Shown: positions 1-7,163 of the stretch, one piece after another | How the letters are laid out: each line of letters starts with the position of its first letter | Position numbering within the stretch: position 1 is the stretch's first letter | Origin: Bilifractor sp002394235 | GTDB lineage: Bacteria; Bacillota; Clostridia; Lachnospirales; Lachnospiraceae | Direction: 5' to 3' | DNA length: 31,244 nt | NCBI RefSeq assembly: GCF_052118845.1 | Contig: NZ_JBQKGJ010000031.1 | Location: forward strand, 1-31,244 | The notes under the pieces: model-generated | Seen by the model: only the letters and a program-made list of their open reading frames with translations | What the model was told of the DNA's origin: nothing | Database searches by the model: none | Made by a program: the position numbers and the translations under genes

Positions 1-216
1 ACTTGGCTAATTCATCCCTTTTTACTGTTTTAAAGGATCGTAATCAATTCATGTATCGTTCATCTGAACGTTACATTCATGAATACTCATCGATCGTTCA
101 AACAAAAATTTATAAAACTTCATTTGAATTTTCGAGGATGTGTTTTACTGTTCAGTTGTCAATGTTCATAACGGGATCACAACCCTTTCGCATTCTGCTA
201 CAGTGTTCCGATCCAG
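1..216 (-). other. rRNA-operon leader-like region (no gene)
   Basis: No protein gene is supported here. On the minus strand, downstream of tRNA-Ser, the sequence contains a segment near 150-180 reading GAACATTGACAACTGAACAG. This resembles the conserved antitermination/leader segments that precede rRNA genes in Firmicutes (GAACCTTGAAAACTGAACA-like). A hairpin with arms CGTTCA and TGAACG lies near 57-80. The edge of the window may therefore be just upstream of a 16S or 23S gene lying further left. This rests on motif resemblance alone, and no rRNA sequence is present inside the window. Confidence 0.4.
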
Positions 217-306
217 CGGAGATGAAGAGATTTGAACTCTTGCGCCGCTATTAACGACCTACTCCCTTTCCAGGGGAGCCCCTTCGGCCAGCTTGGGTAC
301 ATCTCC
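217..306 (-). tRNA. tRNA-Ser (anticodon GGA)
   Basis: The reverse strand folds into a 90-nt serine tRNA. The acceptor stem is GGAGATG with CATCTCC (300-306 and 218-224), with a G discriminator at 217. The anticodon stem CTCCC/GGGAG encloses the loop CTGGAAA with anticodon GGA (269-271). There is a long variable arm, as expected for tRNA-Ser, and a T-loop GTTCAAATC. The 3' CCA is not encoded. It reads UCC and UCU serine codons. A strong promoter lies about 75 nt upstream at 381-409. The transcript probably continues leftwards into the rRNA-leader-like region. Confidence 0.95.
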
Positions 307-380
307 ATTCTGCTCGAATATCTCGACCATTTAAATTGTACTGCAATGCCGCGTTAATATTTCTCGCGCGAACAAATGAT

Positions 381-409
381 ATGTTAGCACAACACATTTG
401 TTTTGGCAA
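381..409 (-). promoter_or_regulatory. Promoter for tRNA-Ser(GGA)
   Basis: On the minus strand, a -35 box TTGCCA (404-409) and a -10 box TAACAT (381-386) are separated by exactly 17 bp. The expected start near 374 gives a leader of about 70 nt before the mature tRNA. The -10 is of the kind often seen at stable-RNA promoters. Confidence 0.7.
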
Positions 410-623
410 GCACTTTTTTCATTATTTTCATTTTCTTTTCTTTTTCCCAGGATCAAACGAAACATCCAACTCCTTTCTTTTTGCAGAGTACCGCGTCCAC
501 AGCACGCGAAACGGCGCATGGGCGTGGGGGAATGCCAAAACAAATCTTAAACGATTTTTATTAGTAGAGATACGTATTGGAAGATACCTCTTCCAGAACC
601 TTAGCGGCTGTTTTACCGGTCTC
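410..623. other. Spacer without recognised gene
   Basis: This lies between the Nudix stop codon and the tRNA-Ser promoter. It contains a pyrimidine-rich run (plus strand, 411-446) and no convincing reading frame. A weak 5-bp hairpin AAATC/GATTT followed by GTTTT on the minus strand near 540-560 could end the Nudix transcript, but it is too short to be called a terminator. Confidence 0.4.
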
Positions 624-1334
624 TCAGATACAGCTTCGGGTCCGATCAACCGGCACATAATCCGGAATATCCGTTCCCGCATACCTGCTGATAAACGACG
701 CCAGAATATGTCCGGTGAGCCCCCAGATTACTCCCATTTCGGTTCTGTAGAAATATACCAGGTGTTTTTTCGAATGCCACGGGTAATTTTTTCCATCGGG
801 AATCAATTCAAAGGGAAAATCCTCGGATGGCTGCGTAACAACGTGTGCAACATAGGTTTCTGGTTTGTGCTCCCGGAACCAGTCAAGCGGAACCGTAAAG
901 GTATGATCCACTTCATCGCCGGACCAGGTATTCTGATAATCACGAAGGACTCCTACCACTGGCCACACCGGGGCACCTGCCGGGCCCATTACTCCGTCCA
1001 TCTCTCCAAGAATCTCAATCTGGCTGCTTCCGACCAGAAGTTCTTCCTTTGTCTCCCTGACCGCCGCCTGCACTGCATTTTCTCCTTTTTCAAACCGCCC
1101 TCCCGGTAAGCAGATTTCTCCCGGCTGTGCATGAAGAGAGGAAGCTCTTTTCTCAAACAAAATTCTGACCTCGCCGTTTTCTTCAAGCAACGGAATCAGG
1201 ACAGCCGAAGTCTGCCGCATCGGATATTCGGGATATCCCGGAGTTCGGCCAAGAAATCTGTCCCGTATTCTTTTCTCTTCCTGTATGATCATGTTTTCAT
1301 CCTCTCTGATCATGTTCTCATTCTCTTTGATCAC
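624..1334 (-). CDS. Nudix hydrolase, CoA-pyrophosphatase-like
   Basis: A Nudix-fold pyrophosphohydrolase. The Nudix box lies in the middle of the protein: GGRFEKGENAV, then REtkEEL. It matches G-x5-E-x7-R-E-x-x-E-E, with the usual Gly near the end replaced by Leu. The stretch before the box, KRASSLHAQPGEICLPGG, resembles the extra motif of the CoA diphosphatase subfamily (YeaB/NudL/Pcd1p). That subfamily hydrolyses CoA or acyl-CoA to 3',5'-ADP and phosphopantetheine, so the substrate is inferred. The start is ambiguous. GTG at 1334 has the best ribosome site (GGAGG, 5-nt spacing). GTG at 1346 and ATG at 1292 are alternatives. The first 20 or so residues are built from a 21-bp tandem repeat and are probably not part of the catalytic fold. 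The gene stands alone between two tRNA genes. Confidence 0.85.
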   Translation of the reverse strand: MIKENENMIREDENMIIQEEKRIRDRFLGRTPGYPEYPMRQTSAVLIPLLEENGEVRILFEKRASSLHAQPGEICLPGGRFEKGENAVQAAVRETKEELLVGSSQIEILGEMDGVMGPAGAPVWPVVGVLRDYQNTWSGDEVDHTFTVPLDWFREHKPETYVAHVVTQPSEDFPFELIPDGKNYPWHSKKHLVYFYRTEMGVIWGLTGHILASFISRYAGTDIPDYVPVDRTRSCI

Positions 1335-1343
1335 ATTTTCCTC
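1281..1343 (-). repeat. 21-bp tandem repeat inside the Nudix 5' end
   Basis: There are three degenerate copies of a 21-bp unit on the coding strand, translating as (V/M)I(K/R)E(N/D)EN, then again, then MIIQEEK. Each unit begins with a start codon (GTG 1334, ATG 1313, ATG 1292) and contains a purine-rich AAAGAG or AGAGAGG stretch. The array therefore offers up to three in-frame initiation sites. Confidence 0.75.
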
Positions 1344-1477
1344 CACTATTTTCTTCCCGGCAGTGTTTGTACCGGAAATGCCACGGGTACACAGTCTGTC
1401 TGATCCGGAATTTATATCACGCTATACAGGAAACATCGCCGTCATATGATCCGAACTCAATAACCGTGTAAAAATGG

Positions 1478-1512
1478 TATAAGCCCGGAAGCTATGTGCC
1501 TCCGGGCTTATA
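1478..1512 (-). terminator. Terminator of tRNA-Ser(UGA)
   Basis: A perfect inverted repeat TATAAGCCCGGA / TCCGGGCTTATA (1501-1512 and 1478-1489) encloses an 11-nt loop. It is followed on the minus strand by CCATTTTTACAC. It starts directly after the tRNA 3' end at 1515. Confidence 0.85.
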
Positions 1513-1514
1513 AG

Positions 1515-1600
1515 CGCAGCGTGAGGGATTCGAACCCCCGTGCCGTTTCCAGCAAACGGTTTTCAAGACCGCCTCGTTATGACCGCTTCGATAACGCTGC
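1515..1600 (-). tRNA. tRNA-Ser (anticodon TGA)
   Basis: An 86-nt tRNA on the reverse strand. The acceptor stem is GCAGCGT/ACGCTGC with a G discriminator (1515). The anticodon stem GCGGT/ACCGT encloses the loop CTTGAAA with anticodon TGA. There is a long variable arm (TTGCTGGAAACGGCA) and a T-loop GTTCGAATC. No CCA is encoded. It has its own promoter (1644-1672) and terminator (1478-1512), so it is a monocistronic tRNA unit. It reads UCN serine codons, complementing the GGA isoacceptor at 217-306. Confidence 0.95.
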
Positions 1601-1643
1601 CTGCAAAATATGTATGACCTGCCGTTTCTCAACGACAGATCAT

Positions 1644-1672
1644 ACTATACCATACGATTTTGTATATTTCAA
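1644..1672 (-). promoter_or_regulatory. Promoter of tRNA-Ser(UGA), with leader hairpin
   Basis: On the minus strand, -35 TTGAAA (1667-1672) and -10 TATAGT (1644-1649) are separated by 17 bp. Immediately downstream, an imperfect inverted repeat spans 1613-1644 (ATGATCTGTCGTT / AAACGGCAGGTCAT). The precursor therefore has a stable 5' hairpin before the mature tRNA. Confidence 0.7.
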
Positions 1673-1688
1673 CGGATATTTCTGCAAT

Positions 1689-2396
1689 TCAGGTTTTTTT
1701 CTCCAAAAAACGCTCGGCAATATCCAGATCTTCCGGTGTAGTGATCTTTATATTAAAGTAATCTCCCTGGAATACATGCACGTCGCTGTTGCCCATCTCC
1801 TCCAGAACCATGGCGTCATCGGTGATTCCATCCTTATCAAACATCTGAAGGGTATCGTATGCCTTCCGGATCAGATCATATCGAAAAATCTGCGGAGTCT
1901 GCACACTCCAAACCTTTGTCCGGATCGGGGTTTCCGATACAACCCCTTTCTCATTCACAATCTTGATGGTGTCCTTTGCCTGCACCGCACACACAGCGGT
2001 ACCGAACTGACGCGCCGTCTGATATCCCCGTTCAATGATGTCTCCCGTAACAAAGGGACGGACGCCGTCATGTATAAAAACGTAATCCGCATCCACGCAG
2101 GCAAGCAGGCCGGCATAAACGGACTCGTAGCGCTCCGCCCCTCCGATCACCAGCCTGGATACCTTTGTGTATCCGTATTTCTCTACGATATTTTTCCGGA
2201 CATAATCTGTCGTATCTTTTCCAACAACCAGAATGATCTCATCGATTCTCTGAGAATTCTGAAACACGTCCAGCGTATATGCCAGCAGAGGTCTTCCCTT
2301 AAGTTCCAGGAACTGTTTGGATACCTTTCCGCCCATCCTCCTGCCGCTCCCGGCGGCAACGATCACAGCCGTGCATTTTTCCAGATTTGCAGCCAT
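1689..2396 (-). CDS. ispD: 2-C-methyl-D-erythritol 4-phosphate cytidylyltransferase
   Basis: IspD (235 aa, the normal length) transfers CMP from CTP to MEP in the non-mevalonate isoprenoid pathway in the cytoplasm. The N-terminal nucleotide-binding motif AAGSGRRMGG, with KQFLELKGRPLL after it, is clear. So are the VHDGVRP-like segment (FIHDGVRPF) and the C-terminal TDDAMVLE and PEDLDIAE blocks. ATG at 2396 has a GAGGGGAG ribosome site. It is the last gene of the rnz-tsaD-ispD group. A 235-bp spacer with a tandem repeat separates it from tsaD. ispG of the same pathway lies elsewhere in this window (26874-27929). Confidence 0.96.
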   Translation of the reverse strand: MAANLEKCTAVIVAAGSGRRMGGKVSKQFLELKGRPLLAYTLDVFQNSQRIDEIILVVGKDTTDYVRKNIVEKYGYTKVSRLVIGGAERYESVYAGLLACVDADYVFIHDGVRPFVTGDIIERGYQTARQFGTAVCAVQAKDTIKIVNEKGVVSETPIRTKVWSVQTPQIFRYDLIRKAYDTLQMFDKDGITDDAMVLEEMGNSDVHVFQGDYFNIKITTPEDLDIAERFLEKKT

Positions 2397-2411
2397 ATGA
2401 TCTCCCCTCTA

Positions 2412-2640
2412 CGTGCGGGACTGCACATTTTTTTACATTCTTCTCTTGTCCGTGCGGGACTGCACATTTTTACATTTTTCTCTTGTTCGTGCGGGACTGC
2501 ACGTTTTTTTACATTCTTCCATTGTCCGTGCAGGCTGCGTGTGTTCAGTGCTTTTTCCTTCGCCCGTGCGTCTTGCATGACTCCAGTTCACTGTTCCCCA
2601 CCTGTGCGGGCTACATGTCTTCAATGTTTATTCATCTTTC
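2412..2640. repeat. ~38-bp tandem repeat between tsaD and ispD
   Basis: Three well-conserved units start at 2412, 2451 and 2488 (39, 37 and 39 bp). Each opens with CGTGCGGGACTGCAC, continues with a T-run, and ends in ACATTCTTCTCTTGTC or similar. Three more decayed units start near 2527, 2565 and 2602, so the period holds across the whole spacer up to the tsaD stop. Units 1 and 3 differ at only about three positions. GTGC/GCAC in each unit can form a small stem. The unit lengths are not constant multiples of 3, so the array is not coding. Confidence 0.85.
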
Positions 2641-3696
2641 CCCGAGCTTGAGATTTGGCACGGCATTCAGATCCCATCCGCTTCTCGCGCCCTTCCGGAA
2701 TTCATAATATCCGGCAACCGCGATCATTGCCGCATTGTCCGTACAATATACGGGAGACGGACGGTAAAACTTCATCCCGTTCTCAGCACATGCCTTCTCC
2801 ATCGCTGCACGAAGCGCGGAGTTTGACGCCACACCGCCGGCTATCGCAAACTTTTTCACATGGTAATCCCGGGCGCCTCGCATAGCTGTGTCCACCAGGG
2901 AATCCACAACCGCCTGCTGAAACGAGGCCGCGACATCCGCCTGATTCCACTCCTGATGCATCATCGTACACTTGTTCAGATAATTCAGCACTGCGGATTT
3001 CAGGCCGCTGAAGCTGAAATCATAGTCTGTCATTTCCTGATTTCCCCTGGCAAAGGTAAGGGAAGTCTTTCCCGTATCTATGACATGAGATCTCGGGAAT
3101 TCAATAGCGTGCGGATTTCCTTCCTTTGACACCTTATCAATCTTCGGCCCTCCCGGATACCCGAGGCCGATGGCTCTTGCCACCTTGTCAAATGCCTCGC
3201 CGGCTGCATCGTCTCTCGTCCTGCCGAGGATCTCGAATTCCCCGTAATCCTTCACGATGACAAGATGCGTATGTCCCCCGGAGATAATCTCGCACATAAA
3301 CGGCGGTTCCAGGTCCGGATGCTCAATATAATTAGCACTGACATGCCCTTCGATGTGATGCACGCCGACCAGTGGAATTTTTTTCGCATAGGCGATTGCT
3401 TTTGCCTCCGCCACGCCTACCAGGAGCGCCCCCACAAGACCAGGTCCGTACGTCACAGCAATTGCACTGATATCGTCCAGTGTCACCCCCGCATTCTTCA
3501 GTGCGAGACGAATAACCTGATTAATTTTCTCGATATGCTTCCGGGACGCAATCTCCGGGACTACGCCTCCGTATATGGTGTGGAGATCAATCTGTGAGGA
3601 AATCACATTTGACAGGACCTCCCGCCCGTTTCTGACAACAGCTGCGGCGGTCTCGTCACAGGAGCTTTCAATTCCAAGGATCAATGTATCTGACAT
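2632..3696 (-). CDS. tsaD: tRNA N6-adenosine threonylcarbamoyltransferase
   Basis: TsaD (Kae1/Qri7/Gcp family, 354 aa) transfers the threonylcarbamoyl group from TC-AMP to A37 of ANN-decoding tRNAs, working with TsaB and TsaE. The ATPase N-terminus GIESSCDETAAAVV is present. So are the metal-binding HHIEGH (about residues 113-118), the SGGHTHL motif, FSGLKSAV and the C-terminal GGVASNSALR and CTDNAAM. The start was set at ATG 3696 because GGAGAAG lies 6 nt upstream. A TTG seven codons further up is possible but has a poorer site. It follows rnz after 49 bp. tsaB and tsaE are not adjacent, so the complex partners must be encoded elsewhere. Confidence 0.97.
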   Translation of the reverse strand: MSDTLILGIESSCDETAAAVVRNGREVLSNVISSQIDLHTIYGGVVPEIASRKHIEKINQVIRLALKNAGVTLDDISAIAVTYGPGLVGALLVGVAEAKAIAYAKKIPLVGVHHIEGHVSANYIEHPDLEPPFMCEIISGGHTHLVIVKDYGEFEILGRTRDDAAGEAFDKVARAIGLGYPGGPKIDKVSKEGNPHAIEFPRSHVIDTGKTSLTFARGNQEMTDYDFSFSGLKSAVLNYLNKCTMMHQEWNQADVAASFQQAVVDSLVDTAMRGARDYHVKKFAIAGGVASNSALRAAMEKACAENGMKFYRPSPVYCTDNAAMIAVAGYYEFRKGARSGWDLNAVPNLKLGER

Positions 3697-3745
3697 ATTC
3701 TTCTCCGTCATTTTCAATGTCCGGACCGGCAGCCCGGGTTACTGG

Positions 3746-4657
3746 TTATTCCTCATCAAATTTCAGTTCTGCCGTTTTTCCGTCCTTTCCGAGCTCTGTC
3801 CGCGGAAAAACCTTCTGTACCTCTTTAATATACCACTCCGGATGCACCATGGACGGGGAAAAATGTGTAAGCCACATTTCTCCGGGATCCGCCTCTGCGG
3901 CGAGAGCAGCCGCCTCATACATTGTCATGTGCTTATGCTCCCTGGCCTTCTGTTCTTTTTCCGGTTCTCCGTACATTCCCTCCAGAATCATCAAATCCGA
4001 TCCCTCTCCGTGCTCCGCGATCTGTTTTACTGGTCTGGTGTCTGTGCAGTACGTTACCTTGAGTCCCCTTCGCGGAGGTCCCAGAACCATGTCCGGCGTG
4101 TAAACGGTGCCGTCCTCCTCCATCGTCTCGCCCTTCTGCAGAGGATTCCAGAACTTCAGCGGTATGTTTGCCGCTTTTGCCCTTGCCGCGTCAAACCTGC
4201 CTGCCCGTAGAATTTCTACGTTGTATCCGTAGCAGATCATATTGTGCTGAACTCGAAAAGCCGTGATACGGTAGCCGTGCAGCTCAAAAACCTGCTCCGG
4301 TTCAGTAATCTCAATCATTTCTATTTCAAACGGAAGTTCGGGCGCGATGACCCTCAATCCGCCGATGACCCGGTGCAGTCCCTTCGGTCCGATCAGCGTC
4401 AGCGGTTCCGTTCTGTCCGCATTGGCCATTGCAAGAAGGATTCCCGGCAGACCGCTGATGTGATCCGCGTGAAAATGCGTGAAACAGATGATATCGATCG
4501 GCTTAAAGCTCCATCCGTTCTCCTTCATCGAGATCTGTGTTCCTTCGCCACAGTCGATCAGCAGACAGCTTCCGTTATATCTCGTAAGCAGAGACGTCAG
4601 CCAACGTTTCGGAAGCGGCATCATCCCGCCGGTGCCCAGCAGACAAACATCTAACAT
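3746..4657 (-). CDS. rnz: Ribonuclease Z (tRNA 3' endonuclease)
   Basis: A short-form RNase Z (303 aa) of the metallo-beta-lactamase fold. It removes 3' trailers from tRNA precursors, which matters here because neither tRNA gene in the window encodes CCA. The zinc motif THFHADH is at residues 60-66, and GTGG lies in the N-terminal strand. CTDTRP and the C-terminal THFSPS supply further ligands, with a family exosite region GPPRRG. The start is ATG 4657 with AGAGG 7 nt upstream. The longer frame upstream overlaps the promoter and was rejected. It is first gene of the rnz-tsaD-ispD unit, with a promoter at 4692-4720. Confidence 0.95.
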   Translation of the reverse strand: MLDVCLLGTGGMMPLPKRWLTSLLTRYNGSCLLIDCGEGTQISMKENGWSFKPIDIICFTHFHADHISGLPGILLAMANADRTEPLTLIGPKGLHRVIGGLRVIAPELPFEIEMIEITEPEQVFELHGYRITAFRVQHNMICYGYNVEILRAGRFDAARAKAANIPLKFWNPLQKGETMEEDGTVYTPDMVLGPPRRGLKVTYCTDTRPVKQIAEHGEGSDLMILEGMYGEPEKEQKAREHKHMTMYEAAALAAEADPGEMWLTHFSPSMVHPEWYIKEVQKVFPRTELGKDGKTAELKFDEE

Positions 4658-4691
4658 GTAATAACCTCTTTTTCTGTAAAATCTGTATGTT

Positions 4692-4720
4692 AATGTACCA
4701 CAACCCTTACGTTTTGCCAA
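4692..4720 (-). promoter_or_regulatory. Promoter of rnz-tsaD-ispD
   Basis: On the minus strand, -35 TTGGCA (4715-4720) and -10 TACATT (4692-4697) have 17-bp spacing. The predicted start near 4685 gives a leader of about 28 nt to the rnz ATG. Confidence 0.6.
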
Positions 4721-4775
4721 CGCAAGATTATTCTGCGTGGAAAAAAACATGTCCTGATTGCTCGAAGAGAAGCAG

Positions 4776-4826
4776 AACGAGATAAAACACGCGGCGCGAG
4801 TTTTATCTCGCTATCGCGACGCTCGC
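4776..4826 (-). repeat. Dispersed element, A-half copy
   Basis: This 51-bp sequence matches 28575-28625 at all but one position. It contains an 11-bp perfect inverted repeat, CGAGATAAAAC / GTTTTATCTCG (4778-4788 and 4800-4810), followed by CTATCGCGACGCTCGC. On the minus strand it begins directly after the T-run of the trpA terminator. The B-half found at the other copies is missing here. Confidence 0.85.
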
Positions 4827-4834
4827 GTAAAAAA

Positions 4835-4878
4835 TATGAGCACCTGTGTGACACGCAAGTGACACTTAGGTGCTCATA
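4835..4878 (-). terminator. Rho-independent terminator of the trp operon
   Basis: An 11-bp perfect stem TATGAGCACCT / AGGTGCTCATA (4868-4878 and 4835-4845) has an internal self-complementary GTGTCAC region. Six T follow on the minus strand (4829-4834). It lies about 180 bp after the trpA stop. Confidence 0.85.
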
Positions 4879-5058
4879 GCAAATAATTGCAGTTTACAAT
4901 GTCAGTTCTCTTCCGTGACGCCTATGCGCACGGAGATTCTCAGCAAGTTCTCATGCCTCGCTAGCGGGATGCCACAAACGGTATAAGCTACAAATTGCTC
5001 CGTGCTCCACACCCGCACTCCTATAAATATTCGGATCTCACGCCTAAGCACTTCATCC
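4879..5058 (-). other. Spacer between trpA and its terminator
   Basis: No convincing gene. One minus-strand frame is open from the trpA end to a TGA near 4913, and could give a peptide of about 50 aa from GTG just after the trpA stop, with only a weak GAGG before it. Its centre reads AYTVCGIPL. A similar YTVCGTTY segment, also followed by ATTGTAAACT and then a terminator hairpin, occurs at the right end of the window (31013-31140). This looks like a repeated 3' region or a decayed coding remnant rather than random spacer. Confidence 0.35.
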
Positions 5059-5832
5059 TCAGCGGATGGCATCCTTCATGCTTTTTACATAGCTGTAGAT
5101 ATATGGTGCGGCATCTTCTCCATACTTTGCCACAAGCCTGACAATTGCGCTCCCGACAATGACACCGTCCGCAATGGATGCCATTTCCTTCGCCTGCTCC
5201 GGCGTATTGATTCCGAACCCGATGGCCGCCGGAATCTCCGTGACCTCTTTGATATGTCCGAGAATGGAACCGAGATCTGTCGTGATCTTCGATCTTACCC
5301 CGGTGACTCCCATGGACGATACAACGTAGATAAAGCCGCGCGCCTCGCCGGCAATCGTCCGGATTCTCTCCTCTGATGTCGGAGCAATCATGGAAATCAC
5401 GTCGACGCCGTGCTTCGCGGCGATATCCGCGCACTCTCCCTTTTCTTCATATGGCATATCCGGGATGATGATTCCACTAATCCCGACCTCTTCACAGCGG
5501 TTAAAAAATCTCTCATATCCGTAATAGAATACGATGTTCAGGTATGTCATGAATACAAGAGGCATATCTGTTTCTTTTCTCAGATCCTCCACCATATCAA
5601 AGACCGTATCCGTAGTGGTTCCTGCCTCCAGAGACCGGAGATCCGCTTCCTGTATCACGACACCTTCCGCGATCGGATCCGAAAACGGAATGCCGATTTC
5701 GATCAGATCTGCTCCTGCCTTTTCCATCGTCAGGATAAATTCCTTCGTTTTTTCGATGGATGGGTCGCCCGCGGTGATAAATGGGATGAATGCCTTACCG
5801 TTTTTAAATGCGTCTGCTATTTTTTTACTCAT
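5059..5832 (-). CDS. trpA: Tryptophan synthase alpha chain
   Basis: TrpA (257 aa, TIM barrel) cleaves indole-3-glycerol phosphate to indole and glyceraldehyde 3-phosphate and passes indole to TrpB through the interface tunnel. The catalytic Glu is in LIEIGIPFSDP and the catalytic Asp in IIIPDMPYEE. The phosphate-binding GFGINTPEQ and DGVIVGSAIV are present. The ATG at 5832 lies inside the end of trpB (8-bp overlap), with GGAG upstream, which implies translational coupling of the two subunits. It is the last gene of the operon. A terminator follows at 4835-4878. Confidence 0.97.
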   Translation of the reverse strand: MSKKIADAFKNGKAFIPFITAGDPSIEKTKEFILTMEKAGADLIEIGIPFSDPIAEGVVIQEADLRSLEAGTTTDTVFDMVEDLRKETDMPLVFMTYLNIVFYYGYERFFNRCEEVGISGIIIPDMPYEEKGECADIAAKHGVDVISMIAPTSEERIRTIAGEARGFIYVVSSMGVTGVRSKITTDLGSILGHIKEVTEIPAAIGFGINTPEQAKEMASIADGVIVGSAIVRLVAKYGEDAAPYIYSYVKSMKDAIR

Positions 5833-7015
5833 CGATATCCACTCCTCTGTACTTTGCAATAGATGCCACATCCTTGTCACCGCGTCCGGACAGGCAGATA
5901 ATGATGATCTGATCCTTGTCCATGGTCGGAGCAAGCTTTCTCGCATAGGCCACCGCGTGTGCACTCTCAACGGCAGGGATGATTCCCTCCGTACGTGAGA
6001 GGTACTCAAAGGCATCCACCGCCTCATCATCGGTCACCGGAACATAATCGGCACGTCCGATACTTTTCAGATACGCATGCTCCGGCCCGATTCCAGGATA
6101 ATCAAGGCCTGCGGAAATCGAATACACCTTATCGATCTGTCCGTAATCATTCTGGCAGAACAGCGATTTCATTCCGTGGAAGACGCCGAGCTTTCCGACT
6201 GCCATAGTTGCCGCCGTTTCTCCTGTGTCCACACCTCTTCCTGCGGCCTCGCAGCCGATCAGTCTGACACCTTCATCCGGTATGAAGTTATAGAAGGCAC
6301 CGATTGCGTTGGATCCTCCGCCGACGCAGGCCATCACGACATCGGGAAGGCGTCCTTCCTTCTCCAGAATCTGTTCCCTTGCTTCCTTTGAGATAACCGA
6401 CTGGAAATCACGGACGATGGTCGGGAACGGATGCGGTCCCATGCAGGACCCGAGCACATAATGCGTATCTTCCACACGGCCGGCCCATTCGCGCATTGCT
6501 TCGTTAACAGCATCCTTCAGTACCATCGAGCCGCTTTTTACATGATGAACCTTCGCACCGAGAAGCTCCATCCGGTAGACGTTCAGCTTCTGCCTCTGGC
6601 AGTCGAGCTCTCCCATGAAGACCTCGCACTCCATGCCAAGCAGCGCGGCTACGGTAGCTGTCGCCACTCCGTGCTGTCCGGCTCCGGTCTCTGCAATGAC
6701 CCTTGTTTTTCCCATCTTCTTCGCGAGAAGCACCTGTCCCAGGCAGTTGTTGATCTTGTGGGCTCCCGTGTGGTTCAGATCTTCTCTTTTCAGATAGATC
6801 TTTGCTCCTCCGAGGTCCTTCGTCATTTTCTCCGCATAATAGAGGCGGGATGGACGGCCCGCATAATTCTTCATCAGCGAATCCAGTTCCGCCACGAATT
6901 CCGGATCATTCTTGTAATGGTTGTAAGCCTTCTCAAGATGAATCAGTTCATTCATCAGTGTTTCCGGAACATATTGTCCTCCAAATTCACCAAATCTTCC
7001 GTTTTGATTTGTCAT
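5825..7015 (-). CDS. trpB: Tryptophan synthase beta chain
   Basis: TrpB (396 aa) is the PLP enzyme that condenses indole with serine to give tryptophan. The PLP lysine lies in GAHKINNCLGQ, about residue 85. The substrate-binding AETGAGQHGVATATV loop, the GGGSNAIG phosphate cup and the SAGLDYPGIGPEH block are all intact, so this is a TrpB1-type subunit that pairs with TrpA. ATG 7015 has GGAGG 5 nt upstream. It overlaps trpA by 8 bp. The 148-bp gap to trpF holds decayed direct repeats. Confidence 0.97.
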   Translation of the reverse strand: MTNQNGRFGEFGGQYVPETLMNELIHLEKAYNHYKNDPEFVAELDSLMKNYAGRPSRLYYAEKMTKDLGGAKIYLKREDLNHTGAHKINNCLGQVLLAKKMGKTRVIAETGAGQHGVATATVAALLGMECEVFMGELDCQRQKLNVYRMELLGAKVHHVKSGSMVLKDAVNEAMREWAGRVEDTHYVLGSCMGPHPFPTIVRDFQSVISKEAREQILEKEGRLPDVVMACVGGGSNAIGAFYNFIPDEGVRLIGCEAAGRGVDTGETAATMAVGKLGVFHGMKSLFCQNDYGQIDKVYSISAGLDYPGIGPEHAYLKSIGRADYVPVTDDEAVDAFEYLSRTEGIIPAVESAHAVAYARKLAPTMDKDQIIIICLSGRGDKDVASIAKYRGVDIDE

Positions 7016-7163
7016 TTTTTCCTCCAGTTCATAATATGAATATCATATGGTCGTTTCCTGAATAATCTTGCCCGCAGATCCACGCAGCAGCCGGCAAAAT
7101 CTATCCCGACGGATCTACACTGTGACCTGTTGGTTAATTACGCTTTGTAATCTTCTGTAAAAT
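7016..7163 (-). repeat. Degenerate direct repeats between trpF and trpB
   Basis: On the minus strand AGATCCGTTGGGGTAGATTT (at the trpF stop) recurs as AGATCCGTCGGGATAGATTT about 65 bp further on. A weaker third version, GGATCTGCGGGCAAGATT, follows. CCGGCTGCTGCG also occurs twice, once inside the last codons of trpF and once in the spacer. The pattern suggests duplications of the trpF 3' end that have since drifted. Confidence 0.6.

Noticed and set aside
447..458. 12-bp match to the reverse complement of the 16S rRNA 5' end (CCAGGATCAAAC)
   Set aside because: The following bases do not continue as 16S (GAAAAAG instead of CTCAGGACG), so it is a chance match or a very short remnant.
331..543. 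70-codon minus-strand frame with a ribosome-like GGAG near 470
   Set aside because: It overlaps the tRNA-Ser promoter and has no protein-like composition.
2412..2640. CRISPR array
   Set aside because: The units are contiguous degenerate tandem repeats with no unique spacers, and no cas genes are present. The same holds for the arrays at 9937-10020 and 21870-22052.
4658..4750. 31-residue N-terminal extension of RNase Z
   Set aside because: It crosses the predicted promoter (4692-4720), while ATG 4657 has a good ribosome site and matches the family N-terminus.
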